Assembly (NCBI GenBank): GCA_017552325.1
Contig: JAFZQE010000016.1
Coordinates: 1 to 33,782 of the forward strand
Reading direction: 5' to 3'
Length of the DNA: 33,782 bases
DNA from: Oscillospiraceae bacterium
GTDB lineage: Bacteria; Bacillota; Clostridia; Oscillospirales; Oscillospiraceae
Below the pieces are notes generated by a model, which was given only the letters and a program-made list of their open reading frames with translations, did not search any database and had not been told where the DNA came from. Positions within the stretch are counted from its first letter, which is position 1, and every line of letters starts with the position of its first letter. The translations under genes and the position numbers were made by a program. Below, in pieces: positions 22,117-29,508 of this stretch.

Positions 22117-23584
22117 GCTTCCCGAGTCCGATGCGCAGTCTGCGGATCGTCTCGTCCCGGCCGAGGATGCGGCAGATCTCCACCGCGCCGCCGGGCGTGA
22201 CGGCCTTGCCGGCCGCGGCGATGCGCACCGGCCACATGACCTTGGCGTTCTTCGCGCCCTGTGCTTCGGCGAGGCCGACCATCGCGTTCAGGATGCTCTC
22301 GTCGTCCCAGGAAGGCAGCGCCTCGAAGATCGGGAGGATCGCCTCCAGCGCCGCGCGGGAGCTCTCCTCGTCGGACTTCGATTTCTTGTGTACGAAGAGC
22401 TCCGTGCCGTAGTCCGGCAGCTCGTCGAAGAAGTCCAGCTTCTCCGGGATCTCGGCCAGCACCTCGGTGCGCTGCTGCAGGAGCGCGGCGATCGCGGCGG
22501 CGTCGTAAGCCGGGTTCTTCACGGCCCTGCGGATCCAGAGCTCGGCGATCTGCGCGAATGCCTCCGGCGTCATCGCGCGGATGTAGGCGCTGTTGAAATA
22601 GCGCAGCTTCTCGATGTCGAAGATCGCGGGCGACTTGGAGACGCCGGCGATGTCGAAGGCCTCCTTCAGCTCGTCGAGCGTGAAGAACTCCTGCTCGCCG
22701 CGCGGGCTCCAGCCCAGCAGCGCCACGTAGTTCAGCACGGCCTCAGTCAGATAGCCCTGCGCGATCAGATCCTCGTAGGAGGGGTCGCCCTTGCGCTTGG
22801 ACATCTTGTTGTGCGCGTCGCGCATGACCGGCGAGCAGTGCACGTATTTCGGGATCTCCCAGCCGAAGCCCTCGTAGAGGAGGTTGTACTTCGGTGCGCT
22901 GGACAGATACTCGCTGCCGCGCACGACGTGGGTGATGCCCATCAGATGGTCGTCCACGACGTTGGCGAAGTTGTAGGTCGGCAGGCCGTCGCGCTTGAGC
23001 AGCACCTGGTCGTCGAGCGTCGCGTTTTCCACGGTGATGTCGCCGTAGATCTCGCAGTGGAAGGTGGTCGTGCCCTCGTGCGGGATGCGCTGGCGGATGA
23101 CGTAGGGCTCGCCCGCGGCGGCGCGCGCGTCGGACTCCTCCCTGCTCAGGCTGCGGCAGGGGTCGTCTCCGCGCTCGAACTGGCCGGACTCCTCCTCGCT
23201 CTCGGTCTTCTCGCAGAAGCAGCGGTAGGCGTGGCCGCGCTCGATCAGGAGCTCCGCGTACTCTTTATACAGCAGCCGGCGCTCGGTCTGCACGTAGGGG
23301 CCGACGGGGCCGCCGAGATCCGGGCCCTCGTCGTGGTCGAGGCGGCACTCGGCCAGGGTCCTGTAGATCACGTCGGTCGCGCCCTCGACGTAGCGCCCCT
23401 GGTCGGTATCCTCGATGCGCAGGATAAAGGTCCCGCCGTAGTGGCGGGCGATCAGCCAGGTGTACAGCGCCGTGCGCAGGTTGCCGACGTGCATGTAGCC
23501 GGTGGGAGACGGCGCGAAGCGGGTGCGCACCCCGCCCTTCGGGATGCGGGCCTCCATGTCGTCGAACCAGGTCTTGTCTTTCAT
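22106..23584 (-). CDS. gltX: Glutamyl-tRNA synthetase
   Basis: This 492-residue class I synthetase charges tRNA(Glu), and perhaps tRNA(Gln) in an organism that uses GatCAB. The HIGH-type motif is in FAPSPTGYMHVGN (23-35) and the KMSKS-type motif is KMSKRKGD (260-267). RIEDTDQGRYVEGATD and VLLKRDGLPTYNFANVVDD are typical. The C-terminal anticodon-binding part ends LRIGLGKLSA. ATG 23584 follows GGAGGA. A full-consensus promoter lies at 23702-23730. The leader of about 110 bases mostly consists of a palindromic repeat and has no T-box features. The stop lies inside the heptamer repeat. Confidence 0.97.
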   Translation of the reverse strand: MKDKTWFDDMEARIPKGGVRTRFAPSPTGYMHVGNLRTALYTWLIARHYGGTFILRIEDTDQGRYVEGATDVIYRTLAECRLDHDEGPDLGGPVGPYVQTERRLLYKEYAELLIERGHAYRCFCEKTESEEESGQFERGDDPCRSLSREESDARAAAGEPYVIRQRIPHEGTTTFHCEIYGDITVENATLDDQVLLKRDGLPTYNFANVVDDHLMGITHVVRGSEYLSSAPKYNLLYEGFGWEIPKYVHCSPVMRDAHNKMSKRKGDPSYEDLIAQGYLTEAVLNYVALLGWSPRGEQEFFTLDELKEAFDIAGVSKSPAIFDIEKLRYFNSAYIRAMTPEAFAQIAELWIRRAVKNPAYDAAAIAALLQQRTEVLAEIPEKLDFFDELPDYGTELFVHKKSKSDEESSRAALEAILPIFEALPSWDDESILNAMVGLAEAQGAKNAKVMWPVRIAAAGKAVTPGGAVEICRILGRDETIRRLRIGLGKLSA

Positions 23585-23610
23585 CGTTTTGTCCTCCGAA
23601 AACCAGGATC

Positions 23611-23677
23611 TGTCATCCTGAGCGCAGCGAAGGAACCTGAAAGATTCTTCGACTCGCTTCGCTCGCTCAGAATGACA
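23611..23677. repeat. Palindromic intergenic repeat (TGTCATCCTGAGCG family)
   Basis: The terminal inverted repeats TGTCATCCTGAGCG (23611-23624) and CGCTCAGAATGACA (23664-23677) enclose GAAGGAACCTGAAAGATTCT and TTCGACT. This is a widespread repeat type found in many bacterial genomes. Here it lies within the gltX leader and would fold into a long RNA hairpin there. Confidence 0.8.
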
Positions 23678-23701
23678 AAGGCTGCTGTTGATAGCTTTCC
23701 T

Positions 23702-23730
23702 ATTTTATTTTGCAAATACTCGCTTGTCAA
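23702..23730 (-). promoter_or_regulatory. Sigma-A promoter for gltX
   Basis: On the minus strand the consensus TTGACA (23730-23725) and TAAAAT (23707-23702) are 17 bases apart. Its -35 box overlaps the -35 box of the trpS promoter on the other strand; together they form the palindrome CTTGTCAAG. Polymerase should be able to bind only one at a time. Confidence 0.85.
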
Positions 23731-23752
23731 GTCGCTTTTCATTTGCTATAGT
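23724..23752 (+). promoter_or_regulatory. Sigma-A promoter for trpS
   Basis: TTGTCA (23724-23729) and TATAGT (23747-23752) are spaced by 17 bases. Transcription starting near 23759 leaves a leader of about 37 bases, too short for a T-box. GAGGTG precedes the trpS ATG. Confidence 0.85.
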
Positions 23753-23795
23753 AAAGAATCATCACAGAAGCATCCCGCAGAATTGAGGTGTCATC

Positions 23796-24812
23796 ATGGA
23801 TACTCCCATCGAAAAGAAAAAAGTCATGCTCTCGGGCATCAAGCCGACCGGCGACCTGACCCTGGGCTCCTATCTTGGGGCGGTCAAGAACTGGGTCGAG
23901 CGCGCTGATCTGTATGACAACTACTATTTCATGGCGGACCTGCACGCGCTGACGACGCGCAACAATCCCGCCGACCTGCGCCGCCGCACGCTCGAGCAGC
24001 TCGCGCAGTACGTCGCCTGCGGCCTCGACCCGCAGAAGAACGTGCTCTTCATCCAGAGCCACGTCCCCGCGCACGCGGAGCTCGGCTGGATCCTCAACTG
24101 CTACACGATGTTCGGCGAGCTCAGCCGCATGACGCAGTTCAAGGACAAGAGCGCCAAGAACGCCGACAACATCAACGGCGGCCTCTTCACCTATCCCGCG
24201 CTGATGGCGGCCGACATCCTGCTCTACCAGCCGGACTACGTGCCCGTCGGCGAGGATCAGAAGCAGCACGTGGAGCTGACGCGCGACGTGGCCAACCGCT
24301 TCAACAATCTCTACGGCGAGACCTTCCGCATGCCCGAGCCCTTCATCCCGAAGGTGGGCGCCCGCGTGATGGACCTGCTCGACCCGCACAGCAAGATGTC
24401 CAAGTCCGACGAAGTCGGCAACGGCCGCGTCTGCCTGATGGACGACCCGGCGGACATCATGCGCAAGTTCAAGCGCGCCGTCACCGACTGCGACTGCACC
24501 TGCTGCATCCGCTACGCCCCGGAGGAAAAGCCCGGCGTGGCGAATCTCATGAGCATCTACGCCGCCGTCACCGGCAAGAGCTTCGCCGAGATCGAGGCCG
24601 AGTTCGAGGGCAAGGGCTACGGCGCCTTCAAGCCCGCCGTCGGCGAGGCCGTGGTCGAGACGCTGCGCCCGATCCGCGAGGAGGCCCAGCGCATCATGAA
24701 GGACAAGGGCTATCTCGAGGCCCTCTGCCGCGAGGGCGCGGAGCGCGCCTCTTACGTCGCCGAAAAGACCCTGCGCAAGGTGCGCAAAAAGGTGGGTCTC
24801 GTCGCGAAATGA
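23796..24812 (+). CDS. trpS: Tryptophanyl-tRNA synthetase
   Basis: This 338-residue class Ic synthetase charges tRNA(Trp). The HIGH-equivalent is TLGSYLGA (22-29) after SGIKPTGD, and KMSKS is at 200-204 (DPHSKMSKSD). YQPDYVPVGEDQKQHVELTR (144-163) belongs to the active site. The C-terminus GAERASYVAEKTLRKVRKKV is complete and normal. ATG 23796 follows GAGGTG. It has its own promoter, divergent from gltX. There is no obvious terminator after it; only repeat 24813-24912 separates it from the next gene, so read-through into that gene is possible. Confidence 0.97.
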   Translation: MDTPIEKKKVMLSGIKPTGDLTLGSYLGAVKNWVERADLYDNYYFMADLHALTTRNNPADLRRRTLEQLAQYVACGLDPQKNVLFIQSHVPAHAELGWILNCYTMFGELSRMTQFKDKSAKNADNINGGLFTYPALMAADILLYQPDYVPVGEDQKQHVELTRDVANRFNNLYGETFRMPEPFIPKVGARVMDLLDPHSKMSKSDEVGNGRVCLMDDPADIMRKFKRAVTDCDCTCCIRYAPEEKPGVANLMSIYAAVTGKSFAEIEAEFEGKGYGAFKPAVGEAVVETLRPIREEAQRIMKDKGYLEALCREGAERASYVAEKTLRKVRKKVGLVAK

Positions 24813-24912
24813 GTTTTTAGTCTGCAGTTTTTAGTTTTCGGAAAAAACGGGTATAACGGTGACAGAGCCGTTCTCCTGTCATCTAAAAACTAAAAACTAA
24901 AATCTGAAAACT
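24813..24912. repeat. TTTTTAG-iterated intergenic repeat, copy 2, with inverted ends
   Basis: The left end has TTTTTAG words on the plus strand. The right end (24883-24912) has CTAAAAACTAAAAACTAAAA, the inverse. In between are AACGG...CCGTT and TCTCCTGTCAT, also present in the copy at 16004-16062. The inverted ends suggest a small non-autonomous element. Confidence 0.65.
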
Positions 24913-24927
24913 ATCTCGAGGTGCCCC

Positions 24928-25962
24928 ATGCTCTCCGCTTATCCCCTCTGGCTGCGCGCGCCGCTGTCGCTCTTTGCCGCCGGCGCGCTCTGCCATCTCT
25001 TCACGCCGCCTGTCCGCCAGCTTGCCCTGCGGCTCGGCGCGGTCGACCGCCCCGGCGGTCGGCGCGTCAACCGCCGCCCGGTGCCGCGGATGGGCGGTTT
25101 GGCGCTTTCCGCCGCCTTCCTGGCCGCGGCTCCGCTCTTCTGCGCGGCGGACGGGCCGCTGCTCGGCCTGCTCTGCGGCGCGCTGCTGATCGCCGCCCTC
25201 GGCGCGGCGGACGATCTGCTCGATCTGCGGCCGGGGCTCAAGCTGCTCGGGCAGCTCGCCGCCGCGGCGCCGGCGCTGAAGGGTGGGATCGTCCTGCGGA
25301 GCGTCTCCCTCCCCTCCGGGGAGAGCCTCGCCCTGCCGCCTGCCCTCGCCGCCGGGCTGACGCTGCTGTGGCTCGTCGCCTGCACCAACGCCGTCAACCT
25401 GATCGACGGCCTGGACGGCCTGGCAGTGGGCGTGTCGGCCCTCGGCTCGCTGAGCATGCTGCTCGTCGCGCTGAGCCTGTCCGCGCCGGCGGTCGCCGTG
25501 CTGCTCGCGGCGCTGACCGGGGCCTGCCTCGGCTTTCTGCCCTATAACCGCAGCCCCGCGCAGATCTTCATGGGCGACGCGGGCTCGCAGTTTCTGGGCT
25601 TCGCGCTTGGCGCGCTGAGCGTGATGGGGCTGCTGAAGTTCCACGCCCTCGTCAGCTTTTTCGTGCCGCTGCTGGCGCTGTCCGTCCCGCTGGCGGACAC
25701 GCTCTTCGCCGTGCTGCGGCGGCTGCGGCGCGGGCAGAGCCCCTTCCGCGCCGACCGGGGGCACATCCACCACCGGCTGCTCGACCTGGGGCTGAGCCAG
25801 AAGCAGGCCGTGGCCGTGCTCTACGGCGCGTCCTCGCTGCAGGGCCTGACCGCCGTGCTGCTGGCCGGGACCGACGCGCTCTCCCGCGCGCTGTGCCTGC
25901 TGCCGGCGCTCGCGCTGGGCCTTGCCGTATGGCTCTGCGCGCTGCGGGGCGGCGAAGGATAA
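24928..25962 (+). CDS. Undecaprenyl-phosphate GlcNAc-1-phosphate transferase family (WecA/TagO/MraY-like)
   Basis: This 344-residue membrane enzyme with about ten or eleven helices transfers a sugar-1-phosphate to undecaprenyl phosphate, the first step of wall teichoic acid, capsule or other glycan synthesis. Motifs are GAADDLLDLRPGLKLLGQ (DD at 95-96), NAVNLIDGLDGLA (155-167, catalytic Asp), PYNRSPAQIFMGDAGSQF (205-222) and RGHIHHRLLDLGLSQKQAV, the HIHH motif of the WecA/TagO group that excludes MraY. Many leucines and alanines make it very GC-rich. GAGGTG precedes ATG 24928. The partner enzymes are not in the window, so the glycan made is not known. Confidence 0.92.
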   Translation: MLSAYPLWLRAPLSLFAAGALCHLFTPPVRQLALRLGAVDRPGGRRVNRRPVPRMGGLALSAAFLAAAPLFCAADGPLLGLLCGALLIAALGAADDLLDLRPGLKLLGQLAAAAPALKGGIVLRSVSLPSGESLALPPALAAGLTLLWLVACTNAVNLIDGLDGLAVGVSALGSLSMLLVALSLSAPAVAVLLAALTGACLGFLPYNRSPAQIFMGDAGSQFLGFALGALSVMGLLKFHALVSFFVPLLALSVPLADTLFAVLRRLRRGQSPFRADRGHIHHRLLDLGLSQKQAVAVLYGASSLQGLTAVLLAGTDALSRALCLLPALALGLAVWLCALRGGEG

Positions 25963-25996
25963 AAAACCCGGAGGATCGTGCGATCCTCCGGGTTTT
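25963..25996. terminator. Bidirectional terminator between the transferase and GH2 genes
   Basis: A perfect 16-bp stem (25963-25978 with 25981-25996) has A-runs on one side and T-runs on the other. It begins right after the transferase stop. It can end transcription of the two converging genes on both sides. Confidence 0.93.
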
Positions 25997-26008
25997 GGTT
26001 TTGTTTGC

Positions 26009-27679
26009 CTATAGTATCAGCTCTTCCATGACCGGGCGCAGCTCCTCAGGGCTGATCTTCCGGACGCGGCGGTCGAAGCTCAGCAGGCCGTTGGTCTCGT
26101 CCTCCACGTCGGAGACCTGGGTGTAGACCGCGCCGCAGAGCCCCTGCCGCATCAGCGGGACCAGCGAGCGGTACAGCTCCCGCAGCTCCCGGACGAAGTC
26201 CTCCCGCGTCTCGTACTTGCGGTAGCCGTAGGTCTTTTCCAGGTTGAAGCTGTGCGCCGGATCCTTCCACACGAAGCCGCCGAATTCGCTGAGAAGCTGC
26301 GGCAGCTTTTCTTTGCCGAGGTGCAGCGGGTCGAAATAGATGTGCAGGCTGTCGACGTCGCTCTTTTTCTGGTGATACCAGCCGGAGGTCGCGTCGATGA
26401 AACGGCCCGGGTCGAGCGCCTTCAGCCGCTCGTAGGCCCTGTCCGCCTCGAACTGGCCCCAGCCCTCGTTGAAAATCGTCCACAGGCAGATGCAGGGGTG
26501 GTTGCCGAGCAGCCGCACCGTGTCCTCCATGCTCCGCAGGAAGATCTCCCGCGCCTTCGGGTCGCGGAAAAGCCGCCTGTCGCGCCGGGTCTGGAAATGC
26601 AGGGTCGGCAGGACGGTGTCGCGGATGTAGTGATAGGGGCCGTTGTTGACCATGTCCTGGAACACGACCATGCCCAGGCGGTCGCAGTCGTAATAAAACC
26701 GCTCCGGTTCGATCTTGATGTGCTTGCGCAGCATGTTGAAGCCGAGGGCCTTCATCGCGAGGATGTCCTCCTCGTAGGCCTCCGGCGCGGCGGGGGTGTA
26801 GAGCCCGTCGCTCCAGTAGCCCTGATCCAGCAGGCCGTTGAAGAAGTACGGCTTTCCGTTCAGGCAGAGCCGCGGGATACCGTCCACCGTCTCGGTCGTG
26901 AGCGTGCGCAGCGCGAAGTAGGAGGAAACGCGGTCCTCCCCGCTCGTCAGCGTGAAACGGTAGAGATGCGGGTCCTCCGGGCTCCACAGACGCGGGTTTT
27001 CGAGCTCGATCCGCGCCCTGCCGTCATGCAGGGGATAGTCACGTCCATCGAGCGAAATCACGCCTTCGGAGACGCCCTCGGCCTCGATCTCGGCCCAGTC
27101 GGCGCCATTCGTGATGCGCAGCGCGCGGATATGCTCCTCCGGCACCGGCTCGAGCCACACGGTCTGCCAGATGCCGGAGCAGGGCGTGTACCACATGCCG
27201 CCGCGCCTGATCTTCTGCTTGCCGTAAGGGTGCCGCGGGTCGAGATCGTTCGTCACGGCGACGCTCAGCTCGTTCTCCCCTTCGCGCAGCGCATCGGTGA
27301 CGTCGACCGTGAAAGGCAGATAGCCGTTGTCGTGGCGGCAGAGCTCGGTTCCGTTGACCAGTACGGCAGCCGTGCGCATCACAGCGCCGAAGTGCAGCAG
27401 GATTCTTTTTCCGCGCCAGGCGTCCGGGATCGTGAAGCCGCGCCGGTAATCGAATCTTTCCCCGGGGGCGGGCGCCTCTTTCACGCCGCTCAGCAGGGAT
27501 TCGGGACAGAAGGGCACGCGGACGCCGCAGCGCAGGGCATGGCCGTATGCTTTGACGGCCAGCAGCTCCCAGTCCCCGTTCAGGTTCAGCCATTCCTCCC
27601 GCGCCATCTGCGGCCGCGGATAGGCCTGCCAGGGCGTTCCATGCAGCGCCTCTCCGGCGGCGGTCATAAGCTTCTGCAT
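26009..27679 (-). CDS. Glycoside hydrolase family 2 (beta-galactosidase / beta-glucuronidase-like)
   Basis: This 556-residue cytoplasmic glycosidase has a sandwich N-terminal domain (about 25-180; LNLNGDWELL, then NGYLPFTVDVTDALREGENE), an immunoglobulin-like domain (180-262) and a TIM barrel (262-556). The acid/base is E405 in TIFNEGWGQFE and the nucleophile is E465 in LLSEFGGF. GFNMLRKHIKIEP is the usual start of the barrel. It is shorter than E. coli LacZ (about 1,020) and resembles compact GH2 enzymes of gut Firmicutes. The NKG motif of glucuronidases is not visible, so a glucuronidase role is doubtful. AAAGGAG precedes ATG 27679, with its own promoter (27709-27737). Confidence 0.92.
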   Translation of the reverse strand: MQKLMTAAGEALHGTPWQAYPRPQMAREEWLNLNGDWELLAVKAYGHALRCGVRVPFCPESLLSGVKEAPAPGERFDYRRGFTIPDAWRGKRILLHFGAVMRTAAVLVNGTELCRHDNGYLPFTVDVTDALREGENELSVAVTNDLDPRHPYGKQKIRRGGMWYTPCSGIWQTVWLEPVPEEHIRALRITNGADWAEIEAEGVSEGVISLDGRDYPLHDGRARIELENPRLWSPEDPHLYRFTLTSGEDRVSSYFALRTLTTETVDGIPRLCLNGKPYFFNGLLDQGYWSDGLYTPAAPEAYEEDILAMKALGFNMLRKHIKIEPERFYYDCDRLGMVVFQDMVNNGPYHYIRDTVLPTLHFQTRRDRRLFRDPKAREIFLRSMEDTVRLLGNHPCICLWTIFNEGWGQFEADRAYERLKALDPGRFIDATSGWYHQKKSDVDSLHIYFDPLHLGKEKLPQLLSEFGGFVWKDPAHSFNLEKTYGYRKYETREDFVRELRELYRSLVPLMRQGLCGAVYTQVSDVEDETNGLLSFDRRVRKISPEELRPVMEELIL

Positions 27680-27708
27680 CTCCTCCGCTCCTTTCTCTCT
27701 TTGCCTGC

Positions 27709-27737
27709 AGTATAGCGCAGATTCCGGGAATTTGCAA
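27709..27737 (-). promoter_or_regulatory. Sigma-A promoter for the GH2 gene
   Basis: On the minus strand TTGCAA (27737-27732) and TATACT (27714-27709) are 17 bases apart. Transcription would start about 25 bases upstream of the ATG. It is back to back with the scfA promoter, with -35 boxes 11 bases apart. Confidence 0.8.
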
Positions 27738-27748
27738 CGCGGGACTTC

Positions 27749-27779
27749 TTGACTTATGGCCGGATCTGTGTTATATAAT
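27749..27779 (+). promoter_or_regulatory. Sigma-A promoter for scfA
   Basis: TTGACT (27749-27754) is followed by TATATA (27772-27777, spacing 17), which overlaps a perfect TATAAT (27774-27779, spacing 19). The -10 region is strong. GGGAGGA of scfA follows. Confidence 0.8.
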
Positions 27780-27807
27780 GGGGGAAAACCGATGGGAGGA
27801 TCGTACT

Positions 27808-27966
27808 ATGAAACACATCGTCACCCTCAAGACCCGCAATCTCTGCGAGAGCGCCGCGAAGGGCGGCTGCGGCGAGTGCCAGACCTCTTGCCAGTCCGCC
27901 TGCAAGACCAGCTGCGGCATTGCCAACCAGCACTGCGAGAACAGCAACAAGAAGGACAACCAGTAA
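27808..27966 (+). CDS. scfA: SCIFF ranthipeptide precursor (six-cysteines-in-forty-five-residues family)
   Basis: This 52-residue precursor peptide starts MKHIVTLKTRN and has the invariant core GGCGECQTSCQSACKTSC (19-36), followed by C43. The cysteines at 21, 24, 28, 32, 36 and 43 are the six usual ones, of which at least one is linked by thioether to a later residue by the partner enzyme. An additional cysteine (C13) stands in the leader. It is longer at the C-terminus (ENSNKKDNQ) than most members. ATG 27808 follows GGGAGGA. A strong terminator after it should give more peptide than enzyme mRNA. The role of SCIFF in Clostridia is still unclear. Confidence 0.96.
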   Translation: MKHIVTLKTRNLCESAAKGGCGECQTSCQSACKTSCGIANQHCENSNKKDNQ

Positions 27967-27979
27967 TCGCCGCAAGTCC

Positions 27980-28010
27980 ATGCCGCCTTTTTATAAAGGC
28001 GGCATTTTTT
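27980..28010 (+). terminator. Intrinsic terminator/attenuator between scfA and scfB
   Basis: An 11-bp stem (27980-27990 with 27995-28005), a TTAT loop and six T lie 14 bases after scfA. Partial read-through would set the peptide-to-maturase ratio. Confidence 0.93.
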
Positions 28011-28020
28011 ATTCAACCGA

Positions 28021-28116
28021 CTTGCTTCCCCCTTTGGGGGAAGTGCCCGCGCAGCGGGCGACAGGGGCCCCTTCCGGTTCGCTATGCTCACCACCTCCCC
28101 CGGAGGGGGAGGCAAG
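28021..28116. repeat. Nested palindromic intergenic repeat between scfA and scfB
   Basis: The ends CTTGCTTCCCCC (28021-28032) and GGGGGAGGCAAG (28105-28116) are near-perfect inverted repeats. Inside are stems CTTCCCCC/GGGGGAAG, GCCCGC/GCGGGC and CCTCCCCC/GGGGGAGG. This type of sequence (TTCCCCCTTTGGGGGAAG) is common in gut Clostridia. It ends just before the AAAGGAG of scfB. Confidence 0.75.
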
Positions 28117-28131
28117 AAAAGGAGATTTCCC

Positions 28132-29508
28132 ATGATCCACCGTTATCAGCTCAGCGGCTACAACATCGTGCTGGACGTCTGCTCCGGCGCGGTGCACGCC
28201 GTGGACGCTCTCGCCTACGACATGATCGGTCTGTACGAAGAACTGCCGCGCGAAGAAGTTCTCGCCGCCATGGCCGTGAAATATCCCGACACGCCGGCAG
28301 AGGAGCTCGCCGAGTGCTACGAGCAGATCGGCGCACTGAAAAAGGCCGGGCAGCTCTTCACGCCCGACGTCTTCGAGCCGCTGGCCGGCAAATTCAAGGA
28401 AAAGAGCGGCGGCGTCATCAAGGCGCTCTGCCTGCACGTCGCGCATACCTGCAACCTCAGCTGCTCCTACTGCTTCGCCAGCCAGGGCAAGTACCACGGC
28501 GAGCGTGCCGTGATGAGCTTTGAGGTCGGCAAACAGGCGCTGGATTTCCTCGTCGCCCACTCCGGCACGCGGCGCAATCTCGAGGTCGACTTCTTCGGCG
28601 GCGAGCCGCTGATGAACTTCGGGGTCGTCAAGGAGCTCACGGCCTACGCCCGCTCGATCGAAAAGGACGCGGGCAAGAATTTCCGCTTCACGCTGACGAC
28701 GAACGGCTTGCTGATCGACGACGAGGTCATTGACTTCTGCAACCGCGAGATGAGCAACGTCGTGCTGAGCCTCGACGGGCGGAAAGAGGTGCACGACCGC
28801 TTCCGCGTCGATTACGCCGGAAACGGGAGCTGGGAGCGCATCGTGCCGAAATTCCAGAAGCTCGTCGCGGCGCGCGGCGGCAAAAACTACTACATGCGCG
28901 GCACCTTTACGCACCATAACCCCGACTTCCTCAACGACATCCGCGCGATGCTCGAGCTCGGCTTCACGGAGCTGAGCATGGAGCCCGTGGTCTGCGCGCC
29001 GGACGATCCCTCCGCGCTGACGGCCGAAGACCGGCAGCTCGTGATGAAGCAGTATGAAGAGCTGGCGGAGCTGATGCTCGAGCGCGAGCGCGAGGGGCGT
29101 CCGTTCACCTTCTACCACTACATGCTCGACCTCTCGGGCGGGCCATGCATCTACAAGCGCATCTCCGGCTGCGGCTCGGGCACCGAGTACATGGCCGTGA
29201 CGCCTTGGGGCGATCTCTACCCCTGCCACCAGTTCGTCGGCGAGGCGCGCTTCCGCCTGGGCGACGTCTGGCACGGGCTCGACAACCCCGAGGTGCAGAA
29301 CGAGTTTGCCGCCTGCAACGTCTACGCCCGGCCGGAGTGCCGCGACTGCTGGGCGCGGCTCTACTGCTCCGGCGGCTGCGCGGCCAACGCTTATCACGCG
29401 ACCGGCTCGATCGGCGGCGTGTACGAAGCGGGCTGCGAGCTCTTCCGCAAGCGGATGGAGTGCGCGATCATGCTGGCCGTGGCGCGCGCTTCGGAGGAAG
29501 ACGCATGA
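28132..29508 (+). CDS. scfB: SCIFF maturase, radical-SAM SPASM enzyme
   Basis: This 458-residue enzyme makes thioether crosslinks in the SCIFF peptide. An N-terminal RRE/PqqD-like domain (about 1-90, YNIVLDVCSGAVHAVDALAY) binds the precursor. The radical-SAM cluster motif is C107-X3-C111-X2-C114 (HTCNLSCSYCFAS), with DFFGGEPLMNF following. The C-terminal SPASM region has many cysteines (GPCIYKRISGCGSG, LYPCHQF, CRDCWARLYCSGGCAAN, EAGC) for two extra [4Fe-4S] clusters. A longer frame starts at 28084 within the repeat, but ATG 28132 with AAAGGAG before it gives the known N-terminus. The stop overlaps the next gene (ATGA). Confidence 0.96.
   Translation: MIHRYQLSGYNIVLDVCSGAVHAVDALAYDMIGLYEELPREEVLAAMAVKYPDTPAEELAECYEQIGALKKAGQLFTPDVFEPLAGKFKEKSGGVIKALCLHVAHTCNLSCSYCFASQGKYHGERAVMSFEVGKQALDFLVAHSGTRRNLEVDFFGGEPLMNFGVVKELTAYARSIEKDAGKNFRFTLTTNGLLIDDEVIDFCNREMSNVVLSLDGRKEVHDRFRVDYAGNGSWERIVPKFQKLVAARGGKNYYMRGTFTHHNPDFLNDIRAMLELGFTELSMEPVVCAPDDPSALTAEDRQLVMKQYEELAELMLEREREGRPFTFYHYMLDLSGGPCIYKRISGCGSGTEYMAVTPWGDLYPCHQFVGEARFRLGDVWHGLDNPEVQNEFAACNVYARPECRDCWARLYCSGGCAANAYHATGSIGGVYEAGCELFRKRMECAIMLAVARASEEDA

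Noticed and set aside
23585-23795. T-box riboswitch before gltX or trpS
   Set aside because: The trpS leader is only about 37 bases long and the gltX leader is occupied by the palindromic repeat; no T-box sequence or antiterminator is visible.
22070-23908. Plus-strand open frame of 612 codons
   Set aside because: It is antisense to gltX and runs into the repeat and the promoter region; gltX has all synthetase motifs.
24883-25773. Minus-strand open frame of 296 codons
   Set aside because: It is the reverse of the WecA/TagO-like gene, extremely rich in Arg, Gln and Glu, without start signals.
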